From contig NZ_CP157005.1 of the NCBI RefSeq assembly GCF_039904985.1, positions 4,297,501 to 4,361,500 of the forward strand: DNA of 64,000 nt, read 5' to 3'. Shown piece by piece: positions 17,630-27,108 of the stretch. Below the pieces are notes generated by a model. The model was not told the DNA's origin, made no database searches, and saw nothing but the letters and a program-made list of their open reading frames with translations. Each line of letters opens with the position of its first letter. Position 1 is the first letter of the stretch. The position numbers and the translations under genes were made by a program. Source of the DNA: Methylomonas sp. AM2-LC (GTDB lineage: Bacteria; Pseudomonadota; Gammaproteobacteria; Methylococcales; Methylomonadaceae).

Positions 17630-20017
17630 TTAAATTTTACTCAAGGTATCTTTTGCTTCACTAAAGCCATCAAAATGTACTTTACTATCTACCGCTTTTT
17701 GTAAATGCTCTTTCGCTTGCGCAATATCATTCAGCTTATAATAAATCATACCTAAATGGTATTGACTTACATAGGCAGTGGGCGTTGCTTCAAGCACTTT
17801 TAACAGAATATTTTTAGCTTTATCATAATTACCTTGCCGATAAGCAATCCAGCCAACTGTATCTAGCAGACTTGGATTACTACTGTTCTCCAGGGGTTCA
17901 ACCAGTTTAGCCGCACGTTCCAGACTTGCTGGAGTCGGCTCATGATCAGATAGAAAACTCGCCAGATTATTAACAGCCAACACAGAGTCTGGATGTGCTT
18001 TGTAAGACTCTTCAAATAAAGCCTGAACTTTATCATACTGCCCTTCACTTTGGTAAAAGCGAGCTAAATCGACAACCAAATCAAAGTTACCATCGGTTTT
18101 GTCTATACCTTTACGTAAATACTCCATCGCTTGGGTTTTATTTTTTTCTGACATAGCCACAATTGCCAGACTCCGATAGGGACCATACCAATCTGGTTTT
18201 ATTTCCAGCGCTTTCGTAAATGCCGCCTTAGCTTCGCTGAATTTTTGCCCGTTTAAATACACGCCACCCATTAAATTATAGGCAATCAAATTATCCGGTT
18301 GCTGCTTAACAATCTGTTGTAGTTTTGCAAGAGCTTTATCCGGTTGTTTGAGCGCCATGAAAGATTTAATCATCTCGTTCAAAGGTTCAACCGCATCCGG
18401 CTTTTTGTTTAAAGCCTGTTGAAAGGCTTCTATACTCGCTTCAAGTTTGTTTGCCACCTGATAACCTAAACCTGACATATAGTAACCAGTAGCATCTTTA
18501 GGCTTTAACTCCTGAACCTGTTTGGCAACTCCCTGAGCCTTATCCCATTGCTTCTCACTCAGATAAAATTTAAATAACGCCTCAAAACCTTTTAAACTTT
18601 GCGGATTAACTTTCAGTAAATTTTCTATTTGCTGTTTCGCCTGATCTTTTTGGCCCGCTTTTAAATAAAGTGAAGCTAACTCAAGCCTTGCAGATTCATC
18701 ATTTGGCGTAAAACCGACCACCTTTTCCATGTTTTCTCTAGCCAAGGATTCCTCATTGTTGCGCAAATGCGCAGATGCCAGCAATCTCAGTACGGACGTA
18801 TTATTGGGTTGATCTACCAATACCGACCGAAAATCAGAAATAGACTCTGGAATTCGATTTTCTGCCAAATAAAATTGCCCACGCAACGTTAAGGCTTCGC
18901 TATCGCGTGGATTTGCATCCAGCACTTCCTTGTTTAGTTGTTTTGCCTCTGCTGTACGTTTGGTTTGCACATAAATCGATGCTAATTTATTCCGTGCCAC
19001 AATGCCATTTGGTCCTAGTTTGTCTTGCTCGACCACTTCTTTTAATGTAGTTTCGGCACCCGGTACATCTTTCTTAGCTAACTGCAGATTGACCAGTTTA
19101 AATTTTAAAACATAGTCGTCTGCATGTTTTTCAATCATGGGTAATAATTCAGCAATCGCCACATCGGGACTACGTTTTTCTTGTAGAAAATCAAGCAACA
19201 TCGACTTTGCTGTATCATTTTCAGGTAAATTTTGTACCGCATCTCGGAGTGTGGCTTCAGCCTTATCGAGTTGATTTGTCGAGATTTGAAACAAAGCCAA
19301 ATGCTTATAATATTGAACTTCTTTAGGATTTATTTTTAAGATAGCTGTCAGCATATCTTCAGCTTCTGGATATTGCTTATTACGCGCATAAATACCACCC
19401 AGCATCGAATACAACTGAATATCTTCAGGCTTTTTGGCAATAGCTTCTTTTAAAATGCTCACAGCCTTGTCTTGCTTTTCCATGCGCAGTTGGATGGAGG
19501 CCATCATCATGATAGCCGAAGTTTCATCAGGCTTAATGGTAAGCGCTTTTTCTACCAGGGCCATTGCGGCATCGTTGTTATTTTTTGCAGCTTCCGCACC
19601 GGCTTTTAATACCAACGCTTCTAAATTATTTGGATCTTTGGCAAGTGCATCGTCAACCAGCTTTTCTGCCTGTTCAACATTTCGGTTTAACAGCATAATC
19701 TGCCCAACCCTAACTTTTGCCATTACATGATTATCGTCCTGAGCTGTCACCATGCTATATTCTTTAAAAGCAGCCTCAATTTTACCCTGCTTACTTAAAA
19801 CCTCACCTATTTGGTAATGATTTTCCCAATCTTTGGGGTCAATCTGCTGCACATTCTTGAAAGCCAAAGCGGCTTTTTCGTAATCGCCAGAAGCTAAATA
19901 AGCCTTTCCTTCTTTTGAATATTTGGCTTTACTTTCTTCAGCACTGTTACAAGCCACCAAGCTGCTGGTTAAAATAGCGATGCCCAGATTTTTTAAAATA
20001 GTTTGTTTAGTCGTCAT
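17630..20017 (-). CDS. Large TPR-repeat lipoprotein (PEP-CTERM PrsT-like)
   Basis: The 795-residue protein begins with a lipoprotein signal (lipobox SLVAC, Cys at about residue 23), so it should be membrane-anchored. The rest is made of about 20 tetratricopeptide repeats (for example YEKAALAFKNVQQIDPKDW and EAKAAFTKALEIKPDWYGPY). The whole looks like the TPR lipoproteins that accompany PEP-CTERM/exosortase and polysaccharide-export systems (PrsT family), but no exosortase, epsH or polysaccharide gene adjoins it, and it is somewhat shorter than typical PrsT. A general periplasmic scaffold role is the safe reading. It is a single transcription unit; the 1.16 kb upstream is empty. Confidence 0.75.
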   Translation of the reverse strand: MTTKQTILKNLGIAILTSSLVACNSAEESKAKYSKEGKAYLASGDYEKAALAFKNVQQIDPKDWENHYQIGEVLSKQGKIEAAFKEYSMVTAQDDNHVMAKVRVGQIMLLNRNVEQAEKLVDDALAKDPNNLEALVLKAGAEAAKNNNDAAMALVEKALTIKPDETSAIMMMASIQLRMEKQDKAVSILKEAIAKKPEDIQLYSMLGGIYARNKQYPEAEDMLTAILKINPKEVQYYKHLALFQISTNQLDKAEATLRDAVQNLPENDTAKSMLLDFLQEKRSPDVAIAELLPMIEKHADDYVLKFKLVNLQLAKKDVPGAETTLKEVVEQDKLGPNGIVARNKLASIYVQTKRTAEAKQLNKEVLDANPRDSEALTLRGQFYLAENRIPESISDFRSVLVDQPNNTSVLRLLASAHLRNNEESLARENMEKVVGFTPNDESARLELASLYLKAGQKDQAKQQIENLLKVNPQSLKGFEALFKFYLSEKQWDKAQGVAKQVQELKPKDATGYYMSGLGYQVANKLEASIEAFQQALNKKPDAVEPLNEMIKSFMALKQPDKALAKLQQIVKQQPDNLIAYNLMGGVYLNGQKFSEAKAAFTKALEIKPDWYGPYRSLAIVAMSEKNKTQAMEYLRKGIDKTDGNFDLVVDLARFYQSEGQYDKVQALFEESYKAHPDSVLAVNNLASFLSDHEPTPASLERAAKLVEPLENSSNPSLLDTVGWIAYRQGNYDKAKNILLKVLEATPTAYVSQYHLGMIYYKLNDIAQAKEHLQKAVDSKVHFDGFSEAKDTLSKI

Positions 20018-21182
20018 GTATATCTCAATAGCGATTACTTTGGGTGGTTATTTGCTGTTATGAAAATTGTACTGCTTAAAAAAATTTTACAATATTGACT
20101 TTACAACACCTGTACCGGTTCCATCTATTCAATCAGTGGCAACAAGATGTTCTGGTCACTAAAACGGCAGCATTAAGTTAATACAGTGCAATCATTAATA
20201 TAGGGAATATTTTGCTAACTGTAATCTATATATAATACATCGAATTCTATTGCCTTGATCAACATCATGAAAATTGAAAAAACCTGCTCCATGTATCTTT
20301 CCTAAAATATGCCCGCTAAAGAGCTTATTTAACACCACGCTTTATCCAGGAGTACCGACAGACCTGTGTTTATCGAGAAACCCCAGTCAACTCCTCATAA
20401 ACGATAAGCCCATTATGTGACCAAACACTCTGGTTGCCATCAATAGCATCATGGAACAACACATTTATTATCGGTTACGCGCCGTTAAAAATAGGATCTA
20501 AACCTCGCGGTAAAAAACACCGCACTGAATGCTATTATTTGAAGAAGTGTGGCTAGACAAAGCCATGCACCCTCATAAACATACAGGATTTTGGAATATT
20601 CGAAGAATGAGTATCTAAACCAAAGAAGTGCCGATCAGATTACAGGTACCTTGAAAAAACGGCCTTTTACCAATGTAAGCCCTAATACTAATCAACCAGG
20701 TTGGAGCCAGCAAAAAACGATGCCTTGATGGGTTTTCAAAAATCCCATTTGCCATTTAATGACGTTAGGTTTTATGATCTGGATTTTCCTTATTCCTTTG
20801 GTTTTTTTAGCATTCTACACATAGCTAGATAAAAATCGCAGTCTTTACTAGATTGCCTAAGTTTATCTTTGCAGCATTGCTCATTTTATTCATATTATCT
20901 GGTTAGCCAAAAACAGCTAACCAAGACCATCCTTAAAATAGGATAACCAAGCAATGTTACAAAAAAATAACAACTTAGTAACAGCTTTATGACAACAGGA
21001 TTTATAAAGCAGATTAACAGCCAACTATCCTTACCAACACAATTAAAATCAGCACAATTATATTTTTAAGTGTGAAATCAATTAAGAATTCCTGTGATAA
21101 CTGATATTTTGCTAGACTCTGAGCAATTTATTTATCATTATGTAGATATAATTATCTTATTTGCCAGTCAATTTGCTCAATC
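20018..21182. other. Long intergenic stretch without a convincing gene
   Basis: About 1.16 kb lies between two divergent genes. No frame of persuasive length or family likeness was found on either strand. A few short coding-looking patches near 20.45-20.65 kb (for example LKIGSKPRGKKHRTECYYL on the plus strand, closed by a stop) could be leftovers of a lost gene, but I recognise nothing. The last 200 bases are very AT-rich and probably hold the promoter of the L,D-transpeptidase gene. Confidence 0.5.
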
Positions 21183-22922
21183 ATGAAGCCAACATTATCA
21201 ATACCTGTTTCTCGGCATATGCTGAAATCTGCACCCTATTTGCTATCTATAATGCTGGGCATGTATTTCTTTTCATTACCGGCAAGCACTGACACTACCG
21301 ATACAAACACCAGTCATGCACTTATAAAACTGTTAAACAGTAATCAGCATCCTTTGCTAAAACAAACAGACTTTTCACATCAAAGCAATGATCTAACTAA
21401 GCTGTATCGTTTTTATGCAATGCAGCCCATCTGGCTTGGCAAAGATCGTTCAGAGAAAAATATTCACGATGCTCTGACAATTTTGATGAATGCAAATACA
21501 GAAGGTTTGAATCCTGTCAATTATGATGCAGAACAATTGCATCATTATCTGCAAAGCGTAACGATACAATCAGAAATCGACTCACAAACCATAGCCGCTT
21601 ACGATTTGGCCGTATCTATCTCATTATTACGCTTTGCACACGATCTGCACTCAGGCAGAGTAGATCCTCGCAGTTTTAATTATCCTCAAGCCTTTAGTAC
21701 TAAATCAACATTGGATACTCCAGCTTTAATTAAATCATCTATCGATCAGAATAATGTAGATGCCTTACCACAAGCACTGGCACCCAAAACAAAACAGTAC
21801 TCTCTATTAAAACAAGCACTGGCTTTCTATCGCCAACAATCTGAAGCCAAACCACATGTAAATTTAGAGTTTCATACTTCCTTGCATCCAGGTGATCGGG
21901 ACCCTCAATTGCCTGAAATGCGCAGCCGTTTACTGGAAATGGGACAACTATCTGCAGAAGAGTTACAAGGCATAGATACATCAGACACACTGTACGATGA
22001 TATATCAAAAGCCGCCGTCATGCGATTACAGAAACAGCAAGGATTAAATTCGGATGGTTTTATTGGCAAACAAACCCTGGCACTGCTAAACCAAACGGCA
22101 AAAGAAAAAATTGCTTTGATTGAGTTAGCCATGGAGCGGTTACGCTGGTTACCCAAACAGCCTGAAGGTCGGCAAATTATTGTCAATATTCCGGCCTTTC
22201 AGCTATGGGCTTTTAATTCTGCTGAAGATGATAATCCTCTCACCATGAAAGTAGTGGTTGGCAAAGCCAAGGACAATCAAACTCCAGTACTATGGGAAGA
22301 AATGAAATATTTGGAATTCATGCCTTATTGGAATATTCCACGCAGCATCATGGATAAAGAAATAGTACCCAAAATTCAAACCAATAATGACTACCTAACA
22401 AGTCAAGACATAGAACTAGTCGATAATAATATTGCTGATGAGGAAGATGACGGCGAGGAATTGGACGTAGTACATCATCTAAAACATGGTTATGTGCGGG
22501 CCAGACAGCGCCCTGGCAAAAAAAATCCACTTGGAAAAGTTAAATTTATTTTCCCTAATCAGGCCGATGTATATTTACATGACACCCCTGGACGCGGCGC
22601 GTTTACCCGTGATCGCAGAGATCTGAGTCATGGTTGTGTAAGGGTAGCTGAAGCCGAAAAGCTTGCCGAATTTGTACTCGAAAATCAATCAGGTTGGGAC
22701 AAACAAAGCATACAACAAGCAATGATAGGGCCTAAAACGAAAAGAGTCAGTTTGAAAAATACTATTCCGGTGCTGTTTTTCTACACCACAGCATTTGCAG
22801 GACAGGATAATAAATTACGTTTTTATCCAGATATTTATGGCTACGATGCACAATTGCAAAGCGCACTAAATAAATCGGCTAATCAACCATTATTGGGCAA
22901 AACCACAACCACTGATGGCTAA
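21183..22922 (+). CDS. YcbB/LdtD-like L,D-transpeptidase
   Basis: This periplasmic enzyme makes 3-3 crosslinks in peptidoglycan or related links. The 579 residues hold an N-terminal membrane/signal segment (about residues 14-36, LLSIMLGMYFFSLPAS), a scaffold domain typical of YcbB (FYAMQPIWLG), a peptidoglycan-binding domain (MRLQKQQGLNSDGFIGKQTL, about residues 281-300) and the YkuD catalytic domain with the SHGCVRV active-site motif (about residues 482-488, Cys nucleophile). The following gene, convergent, encodes a DUF882/YcbK-like protein; ycbB and ycbK are neighbours in E. coli too, which supports the assignment. Several upstream in-frame methionines are possible; I kept the first. Confidence 0.9.
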   Translation: MKPTLSIPVSRHMLKSAPYLLSIMLGMYFFSLPASTDTTDTNTSHALIKLLNSNQHPLLKQTDFSHQSNDLTKLYRFYAMQPIWLGKDRSEKNIHDALTILMNANTEGLNPVNYDAEQLHHYLQSVTIQSEIDSQTIAAYDLAVSISLLRFAHDLHSGRVDPRSFNYPQAFSTKSTLDTPALIKSSIDQNNVDALPQALAPKTKQYSLLKQALAFYRQQSEAKPHVNLEFHTSLHPGDRDPQLPEMRSRLLEMGQLSAEELQGIDTSDTLYDDISKAAVMRLQKQQGLNSDGFIGKQTLALLNQTAKEKIALIELAMERLRWLPKQPEGRQIIVNIPAFQLWAFNSAEDDNPLTMKVVVGKAKDNQTPVLWEEMKYLEFMPYWNIPRSIMDKEIVPKIQTNNDYLTSQDIELVDNNIADEEDDGEELDVVHHLKHGYVRARQRPGKKNPLGKVKFIFPNQADVYLHDTPGRGAFTRDRRDLSHGCVRVAEAEKLAEFVLENQSGWDKQSIQQAMIGPKTKRVSLKNTIPVLFFYTTAFAGQDNKLRFYPDIYGYDAQLQSALNKSANQPLLGKTTTTDG

Positions 22923-22946
22923 GGCTTATCTACTGTCTGCGCCGAG

Positions 22947-23540
22947 TTACCAAAATCTGAAGTTACCTGTATCTAGATGCACAAAATCCGATTCTCGATA
23001 ATAACCGACCCCACCACGATGCAGGGCTAATGCCGCATTTCGTATATGACGACTATCCATGCCTTCTACACGAATATCAATTGCCCGCCCCTGCATATGT
23101 AAGCTATTGTTTGCTACCCCAGAGCTCTCTGCATGCATGCGACCGTTCGTGTAAGGCGAACGATAACCGGAAATAATATGAAAAGGCCGATTACCCGTTC
23201 CCAGCATTAATTTTAAATCATGCAACTGATCAAGCAGCTTTACATCAATAGGATAAATATCGTCAGTACGATAATCACGCAATAAAAGGTTTATTTCGTG
23301 CAAAGCAGTTTTAATATAACGATTTTTTTCAAAATACGTCAATTTCAACTTATCGCCTGTGTGAGTATGTTCAAAGGCTAATGATTTATGTGAAGGGAAA
23401 CGTCCTTTTGCCGCATGAGCAATAGCAGGGCTACCCATAGTCAACAAAGCTCCGCAAGCCAAATGCTTGATAAATCGGCGTCTGGAAGAGGCTATATCGG
23501 TATCGTCCCCGACATGATTTTCTAAAATACGTTGTAACAT
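22947..23540 (-). CDS. DUF882 (YcbK-like) peptidoglycan peptidase-like protein, Tat-exported
   Basis: The 197-residue protein begins with a twin-arginine signal (SRRRFIKHLACGALLTMG, about residues 19-36), so export as a folded, probably metal-bound protein is likely. The mature part is a DUF882/peptidase M15-type domain. It shows HIISGYRSPYTN, the metal-site phrase HMQGRAIDIRV and the closing FVHLDTG, which are the zinc ligands of D-Ala-D-Ala carboxypeptidase-like folds. It resembles E. coli YcbK (MepK), an endopeptidase that cuts 3-3 crosslinks made by L,D-transpeptidases. It converges on an L,D-transpeptidase gene with 24 bp between the stops, so maker and cutter lie side by side. Confidence 0.88.
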   Translation of the reverse strand: MLQRILENHVGDDTDIASSRRRFIKHLACGALLTMGSPAIAHAAKGRFPSHKSLAFEHTHTGDKLKLTYFEKNRYIKTALHEINLLLRDYRTDDIYPIDVKLLDQLHDLKLMLGTGNRPFHIISGYRSPYTNGRMHAESSGVANNSLHMQGRAIDIRVEGMDSRHIRNAALALHRGGVGYYRESDFVHLDTGNFRFW

Positions 23541-23867
23541 AAAACTATCCTCTAATTATGACTCTACAGCAATGTCTCTATACTGGCAATATCACGGAGA
23601 TATAACCTTATCCATTTAATGGTATAAAACATCACCAAAACCCATAAAAATCATATAAATCAAAACACTAAAAAACTATCTAGCAATACACAAAACAATC
23701 ATAAACTAAATATTATCAAATTACTCCAAATAAACTATTTAAGTTAAAATATCAGTATAGTTCTGACAACTATTGTTTCAAGTTAACTATTTCTAAACTT
23801 AGGGTTTTATTTTTGCCAACTGTCAATAAGCACCCAGATAAAAACAACAAAAATAAGGAGTATTCCC
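23541..23867. other. AT-rich divergent promoter region
   Basis: About 330 bases, very AT-rich, between the DUF882 gene and the divergent secreted-protein gene. No coding frame is seen. An AAGGAG ribosome binding site lies just before the plus-strand start. Confidence 0.5.
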
Positions 23868-24281
23868 ATGCAGATCATTAAAATTTTAGCATTTCTTTCC
23901 AGCCTATGTGCTAGTAATATGCTTTGGGCACAAGCGGCACCCAGTCACGGTGGGCATGGTGGCAGTAGTGGTGGCAGCGATGATGTTTCCTGTATAAAAG
24001 CTAAAATTAGCCACTACAAACCAGAGCATTTATCCAGCGTATCCCCAGGATCCGAATTTTCGTTTACCGTGTCTGGTAGCAACGGCCCAAACCATATTCA
24101 TGTTAGTATTCGTCAGGAACCAGTGGCAATTAGCTTTGAAGATAAGGAATCCTTTTTTCTGGTTAAAGGAAAACTACCTGCAAATCTGAAAAATGAAACT
24201 GTACGAGTTTCAGTCAGGGCAAAAGCCAGAATCAGTAAATGTGATGCTGACGGTGGAATGTTGTTAAAAATCACTGAATAA
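23868..24281 (+). CDS. Secreted His/Gly-rich protein of unknown function
   Basis: I do not recognise this 137-residue protein. It has a Sec signal peptide (about residues 1-23, cleaved after LWAQA), then a short flexible segment rich in His, Gly and Ser (SHGGHGGSSGGSDD) and a domain of about 90 residues predicted to be mostly beta strand. There are two cysteines in the mature part (DVSCIKAK and RISKCDADGG), placed so that they could form a disulfide across the domain. The histidines at the N-terminus and NHIHVSI could bind a metal. The start has an excellent ribosome binding site (AAGGAG). It converges on the Fae-like gene 81 bp downstream. Confidence 0.75.
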   Translation: MQIIKILAFLSSLCASNMLWAQAAPSHGGHGGSSGGSDDVSCIKAKISHYKPEHLSSVSPGSEFSFTVSGSNGPNHIHVSIRQEPVAISFEDKESFFLVKGKLPANLKNETVRVSVRAKARISKCDADGGMLLKITE

Positions 24282-24362
24282 TCATCACCAACCTCAACCT
24301 AACAGTTCAACCCAATGATGAACTGTTAGGTAATACGTTGGTATCGGCCAATTAATGGCCTG

Positions 24363-24914
24363 TTACCATTGCGACTCACCTGTTTCAGGGTCATACATTT
24401 CATGGGTGATTTTAAAACGATTTTCGATGAGCTCATCAATAGTGGGTAAATTATTCATCGCTCGATGAATAGCAAGCTTCATAGCCTCATAGTTGGTACG
24501 ATACAAGTCTTTACGATCCAAATTTGGATTAGTTGCGCATGACGGATCAATCCAAAGCATGGCAATAATACACAATTCATTAGCTTGTAATCGTGGAATA
24601 ACGCCTTCGGACACACTATCAATCACTGCATCCGCAACGGCGGACTGTACTGGACCACCCAATAAATTGATATAAGCTGAAGACTTAATCGTAACTTTCG
24701 GTACCATAATGGTGGCTGGGCGAACTTGTTGATTACAGGCACGAATCGCAAACATTCGTGTATGTCCTGCGGTTTGCCCCATGAGATTAGCAAAGGCATG
24801 TCCAGCCGGCCCCTTGACATCTCCCAGCAAAATTTCAGGCATGGCGTCTGTGCCCTGCCCTTCACTTGAAAAGACAGTGGCTTCGCCGGTTCTAAACCAA
24901 AATGAATCTGACAT
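24363..24914 (-). CDS. Formaldehyde-activating enzyme family protein (Fae-like paralogue)
   Basis: The 183-residue protein is clearly of the Fae family. Canonical Fae speeds the condensation of formaldehyde with tetrahydromethanopterin in methylotrophs. Family features are GEATVFSSEG at the N-terminus, GPAGHAFANLM, the MVPKVTIKSS strand, GGPVQSAVADAVIDSVSEG, VIPRLQANEL, and NYEAMKLAIHRAMNNLP. In canonical Fae the N-terminal stretch reads GNEVAHIDL with a catalytic histidine (His17 in the Methylorubrum enzyme). Here the corresponding stretch is GTDAMPEIL, with Met where His is expected by my by-eye alignment, so this is more likely a Fae2/Fae3-type paralogue than the main enzyme. I chose the ATG at 24912-24914 because GAGGAAT precedes it; a TTG five codons upstream is the alternative. 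Confidence 0.85.
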   Translation of the reverse strand: MSDSFWFRTGEATVFSSEGQGTDAMPEILLGDVKGPAGHAFANLMGQTAGHTRMFAIRACNQQVRPATIMVPKVTIKSSAYINLLGGPVQSAVADAVIDSVSEGVIPRLQANELCIIAMLWIDPSCATNPNLDRKDLYRTNYEAMKLAIHRAMNNLPTIDELIENRFKITHEMYDPETGESQW

Positions 24915-25357
24915 TGATATTCCTCGCAAGCTAAATACAATTAGTCATTCTAAGCGGATGCAGCAGCTACAGCAAGAATAAACAACCGAAAAACCACTAA
25001 AATCTTGAACAAAACAATAATAATTTTACTGATATCTGACTGAAATAGATGTATTTTTAAAATCCGACTTAATGACTAACCCGATTCAGCTTTTTAAAAA
25101 AATCAATTTGGCAAAGTAGTTTTCTCACTAGGTATCTATACCTAATTAACACAAAAAAAATAGTAAAGCATACTTTGGCAAACCAATTAAGAACAACCTT
25201 GATCGTTTGTGTCAGCTTATATCGAATCAAGACATTTAACATACAAATCTAATTTAATGATAACCATTTCAATATATATCATTTCACCTGCTATACAAGA
25301 TTCCCTATTATTTGACTACGCCATAACGTTCCAACCACATCTGTTTAGAGATATTTC
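24915..25357. other. AT-rich divergent promoter region (fae-like / cysT)
   Basis: About 440 bases without a supported gene, between the divergent Fae-like and cysT genes. It presumably holds both promoters and a CysB-type control site for the cys operon. No periplasmic sulfate-binding-protein gene is here. Confidence 0.45.
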
Positions 25358-26185
25358 ATGAGTCAAAGCCATATCATGCCGGGTTTTCGTCCTGCACTTG
25401 CATTCACCCTGTTTTATTTAGGATTGGTAGTACTGATTCCTCTAAGCACTCTGGTTTTTAAAAGCCTGCAATTAGGCTGGGATGATTATTTAAACATTAT
25501 TACCAACGAACGGGTACTGGCTGCATTTCGAGTCAGTTTTACGACTTCTCTACTTGCTGCCGCCATTGCTGGCATTTTTGGATTTGTGATTGCCTGGGTA
25601 ATGGTGCGCTATCCATTTACAGGTAAGCGTATTTTGGACGCCTTAATTGATCTGCCATTTGCCCTACCAACCGCAGTTGCAGGTGTGGTACTGGCGACCA
25701 TTTACCAACCGACAGGTCTATTTGGAAAATGGTTAATCGATAGTTTCGGTGTAAAAGTTGCCTATACCCCGCTCGGTATAGTTGTTGCTCTTATATTTAT
25801 TGGTATTCCGTTTGTAGTTCGTACCATTGAGCCCGTTTTACAAGAATTTGATAATACCATGGAGGAAGCAGCTTCCAGTCTAGGCGCTACCCGTGGACAA
25901 GTATTTAGAAAAATTATTTTCCCCAACATTTTTCCGGCCCTAATCACTGGCGTATCACTCGCTTTCGCACGAGGCGTCGGAGAATACGGTTCGGTCATAT
26001 TTATTGCCGGAAATCTACCTTATATTTCGGAAATTGTACCGTTATTGATCGTCACCAAATTGGAACAATATCAATATGCGGGAGCCACAGCCATTGCGCT
26101 CACCATGCTCGTTATATCATTCATATTGTTGTTAGTTATCAACTTATTACAACGCTGGGTGCGTGTCCGTTCAGGACAAATTTAA
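25358..26185 (+). CDS. cysT: Sulfate/thiosulfate ABC transporter permease CysT (CysU)
   Basis: This is one of two inner-membrane permease subunits of the sulfate/thiosulfate importer. The 275-residue protein has about six transmembrane helices. The cytoplasmic EAA loop that docks on the ATPase is clear: EEAASSLGATRGQVFRKIIF (about residues 168-187). The phrase PFALPTAVAGVVLATIY is characteristic of CysT. It starts the cysT-cysW-cysA operon, with cysW 12 bp downstream. A periplasmic binding protein (Sbp/CysP), normally the first gene, is not encoded in the window. Confidence 0.94.
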   Translation: MSQSHIMPGFRPALAFTLFYLGLVVLIPLSTLVFKSLQLGWDDYLNIITNERVLAAFRVSFTTSLLAAAIAGIFGFVIAWVMVRYPFTGKRILDALIDLPFALPTAVAGVVLATIYQPTGLFGKWLIDSFGVKVAYTPLGIVVALIFIGIPFVVRTIEPVLQEFDNTMEEAASSLGATRGQVFRKIIFPNIFPALITGVSLAFARGVGEYGSVIFIAGNLPYISEIVPLLIVTKLEQYQYAGATAIALTMLVISFILLLVINLLQRWVRVRSGQI

Positions 26186-26197
26186 CCGGAGAAAACC

Positions 26198-27061
26198 ATG
26201 CATACCACAAGTTTAACCATTAGTGACAGAACAGGTGTTGCCAATCGTCAAGCCTTACGAGACCCATCTTGGGTGCGCTGGGGGCTGATCACTATTGCTA
26301 TTGGTTTTATTACGCTATTTCTATGCGTACCTTTGGTTTTAATTTTGTTTCAAGCTTTTGCAAAAGGTGTAGAAGCCTATTTTCACGCGTTAGCTGAACC
26401 AGATGCTATAGCGGCTTTAAAACTGACTTTACTAGTCGCCATAACCACCGTGCCTTTAAATACAATTTTTGGCGTTGCCGCCGCCTGGACAATTACCCGC
26501 TTTGAATTTCGTGGTAAAAGCTTATTAACCACACTAATAGACTTACCCTTTTCTGTATCACCTGTTATTTCGGGACTTATTTTTGTTCTATTATTTGGTG
26601 CGCAAGGCTGGTTAGGCCCTTGGTTAGTTGCCCACGATATTAAAATAATATTCGCCACTCCCGGTATTATTCTAGCAACTTTATTTATTACCTTTCCGTT
26701 TGTAGCCCGTGAATTAATTCCCTTGATGCAGGAAATGGGTAGTGAAGAAGAAGAAGCAGCTCTATCACTAGGCGCTAGTAGTTGGAAAATGTTCTTCCAA
26801 ATTACCTTGCCTAATATCAAATGGGCCCTGTTGTACGGTGTGTTGTTATGTAATGCCAGAGCAATGGGCGAATTCGGTGCTGTTTCTGTAGTTTCTGGTC
26901 ACATTCGCGGTCTGACCAACACTCTACCATTGCATGTCGAAGTCAGTTACAACGATTACAACGCAGTTGCTGCCTTTGCTAGTGCCTCTATTTTAGCGGG
27001 ATTGGCCGTTGTAACCCTGATATTAAAAAGCTTTCTGGAGTGGAAGCAAAAACGCGATTAA
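26198..27061 (+). CDS. cysW: Sulfate/thiosulfate ABC transporter permease CysW
   Basis: This is the second permease subunit of the sulfate importer. The 287 residues form about six membrane helices with the EAA loop [20 protein letters not shown] and the CysW-type phrase [15 protein letters not shown]. The end region [18 protein letters not shown] is also typical. It has its own ribosome binding site (CCGGAG) 12 bp after cysT and overlaps the extended reading frame of cysA but not its chosen start. It forms the membrane channel as a heterodimer with CysT. Confidence 0.95.
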   Translation: MHTTSLTISDRTGVANRQALRDPSWVRWGLITIAIGFITLFLCVPLVLILFQAFAKGVEAYFHALAEPDAIAALKLTLLVAITTVPLNTIFGVAAAWTITRFEFRGKSLLTTLIDLPFSVSPVISGLIFVLLFGAQGWLGPWLVAHDIKIIFATPGIILATLFITFPFVARELIPLMQEMGSEEEEAALSLGASSWKMFFQITLPNIKWALLYGVLLCNARAMGEFGAVSVVSGHIRGLTNTLPLHVEVSYNDYNAVAAFASASILAGLAVVTLILKSFLEWKQKRD

Positions 27062-27108
27062 TTCTTTTCGCTTATCGTCCAAATTTTATTTTAGTAAGAG
27101 ACTTTTCT

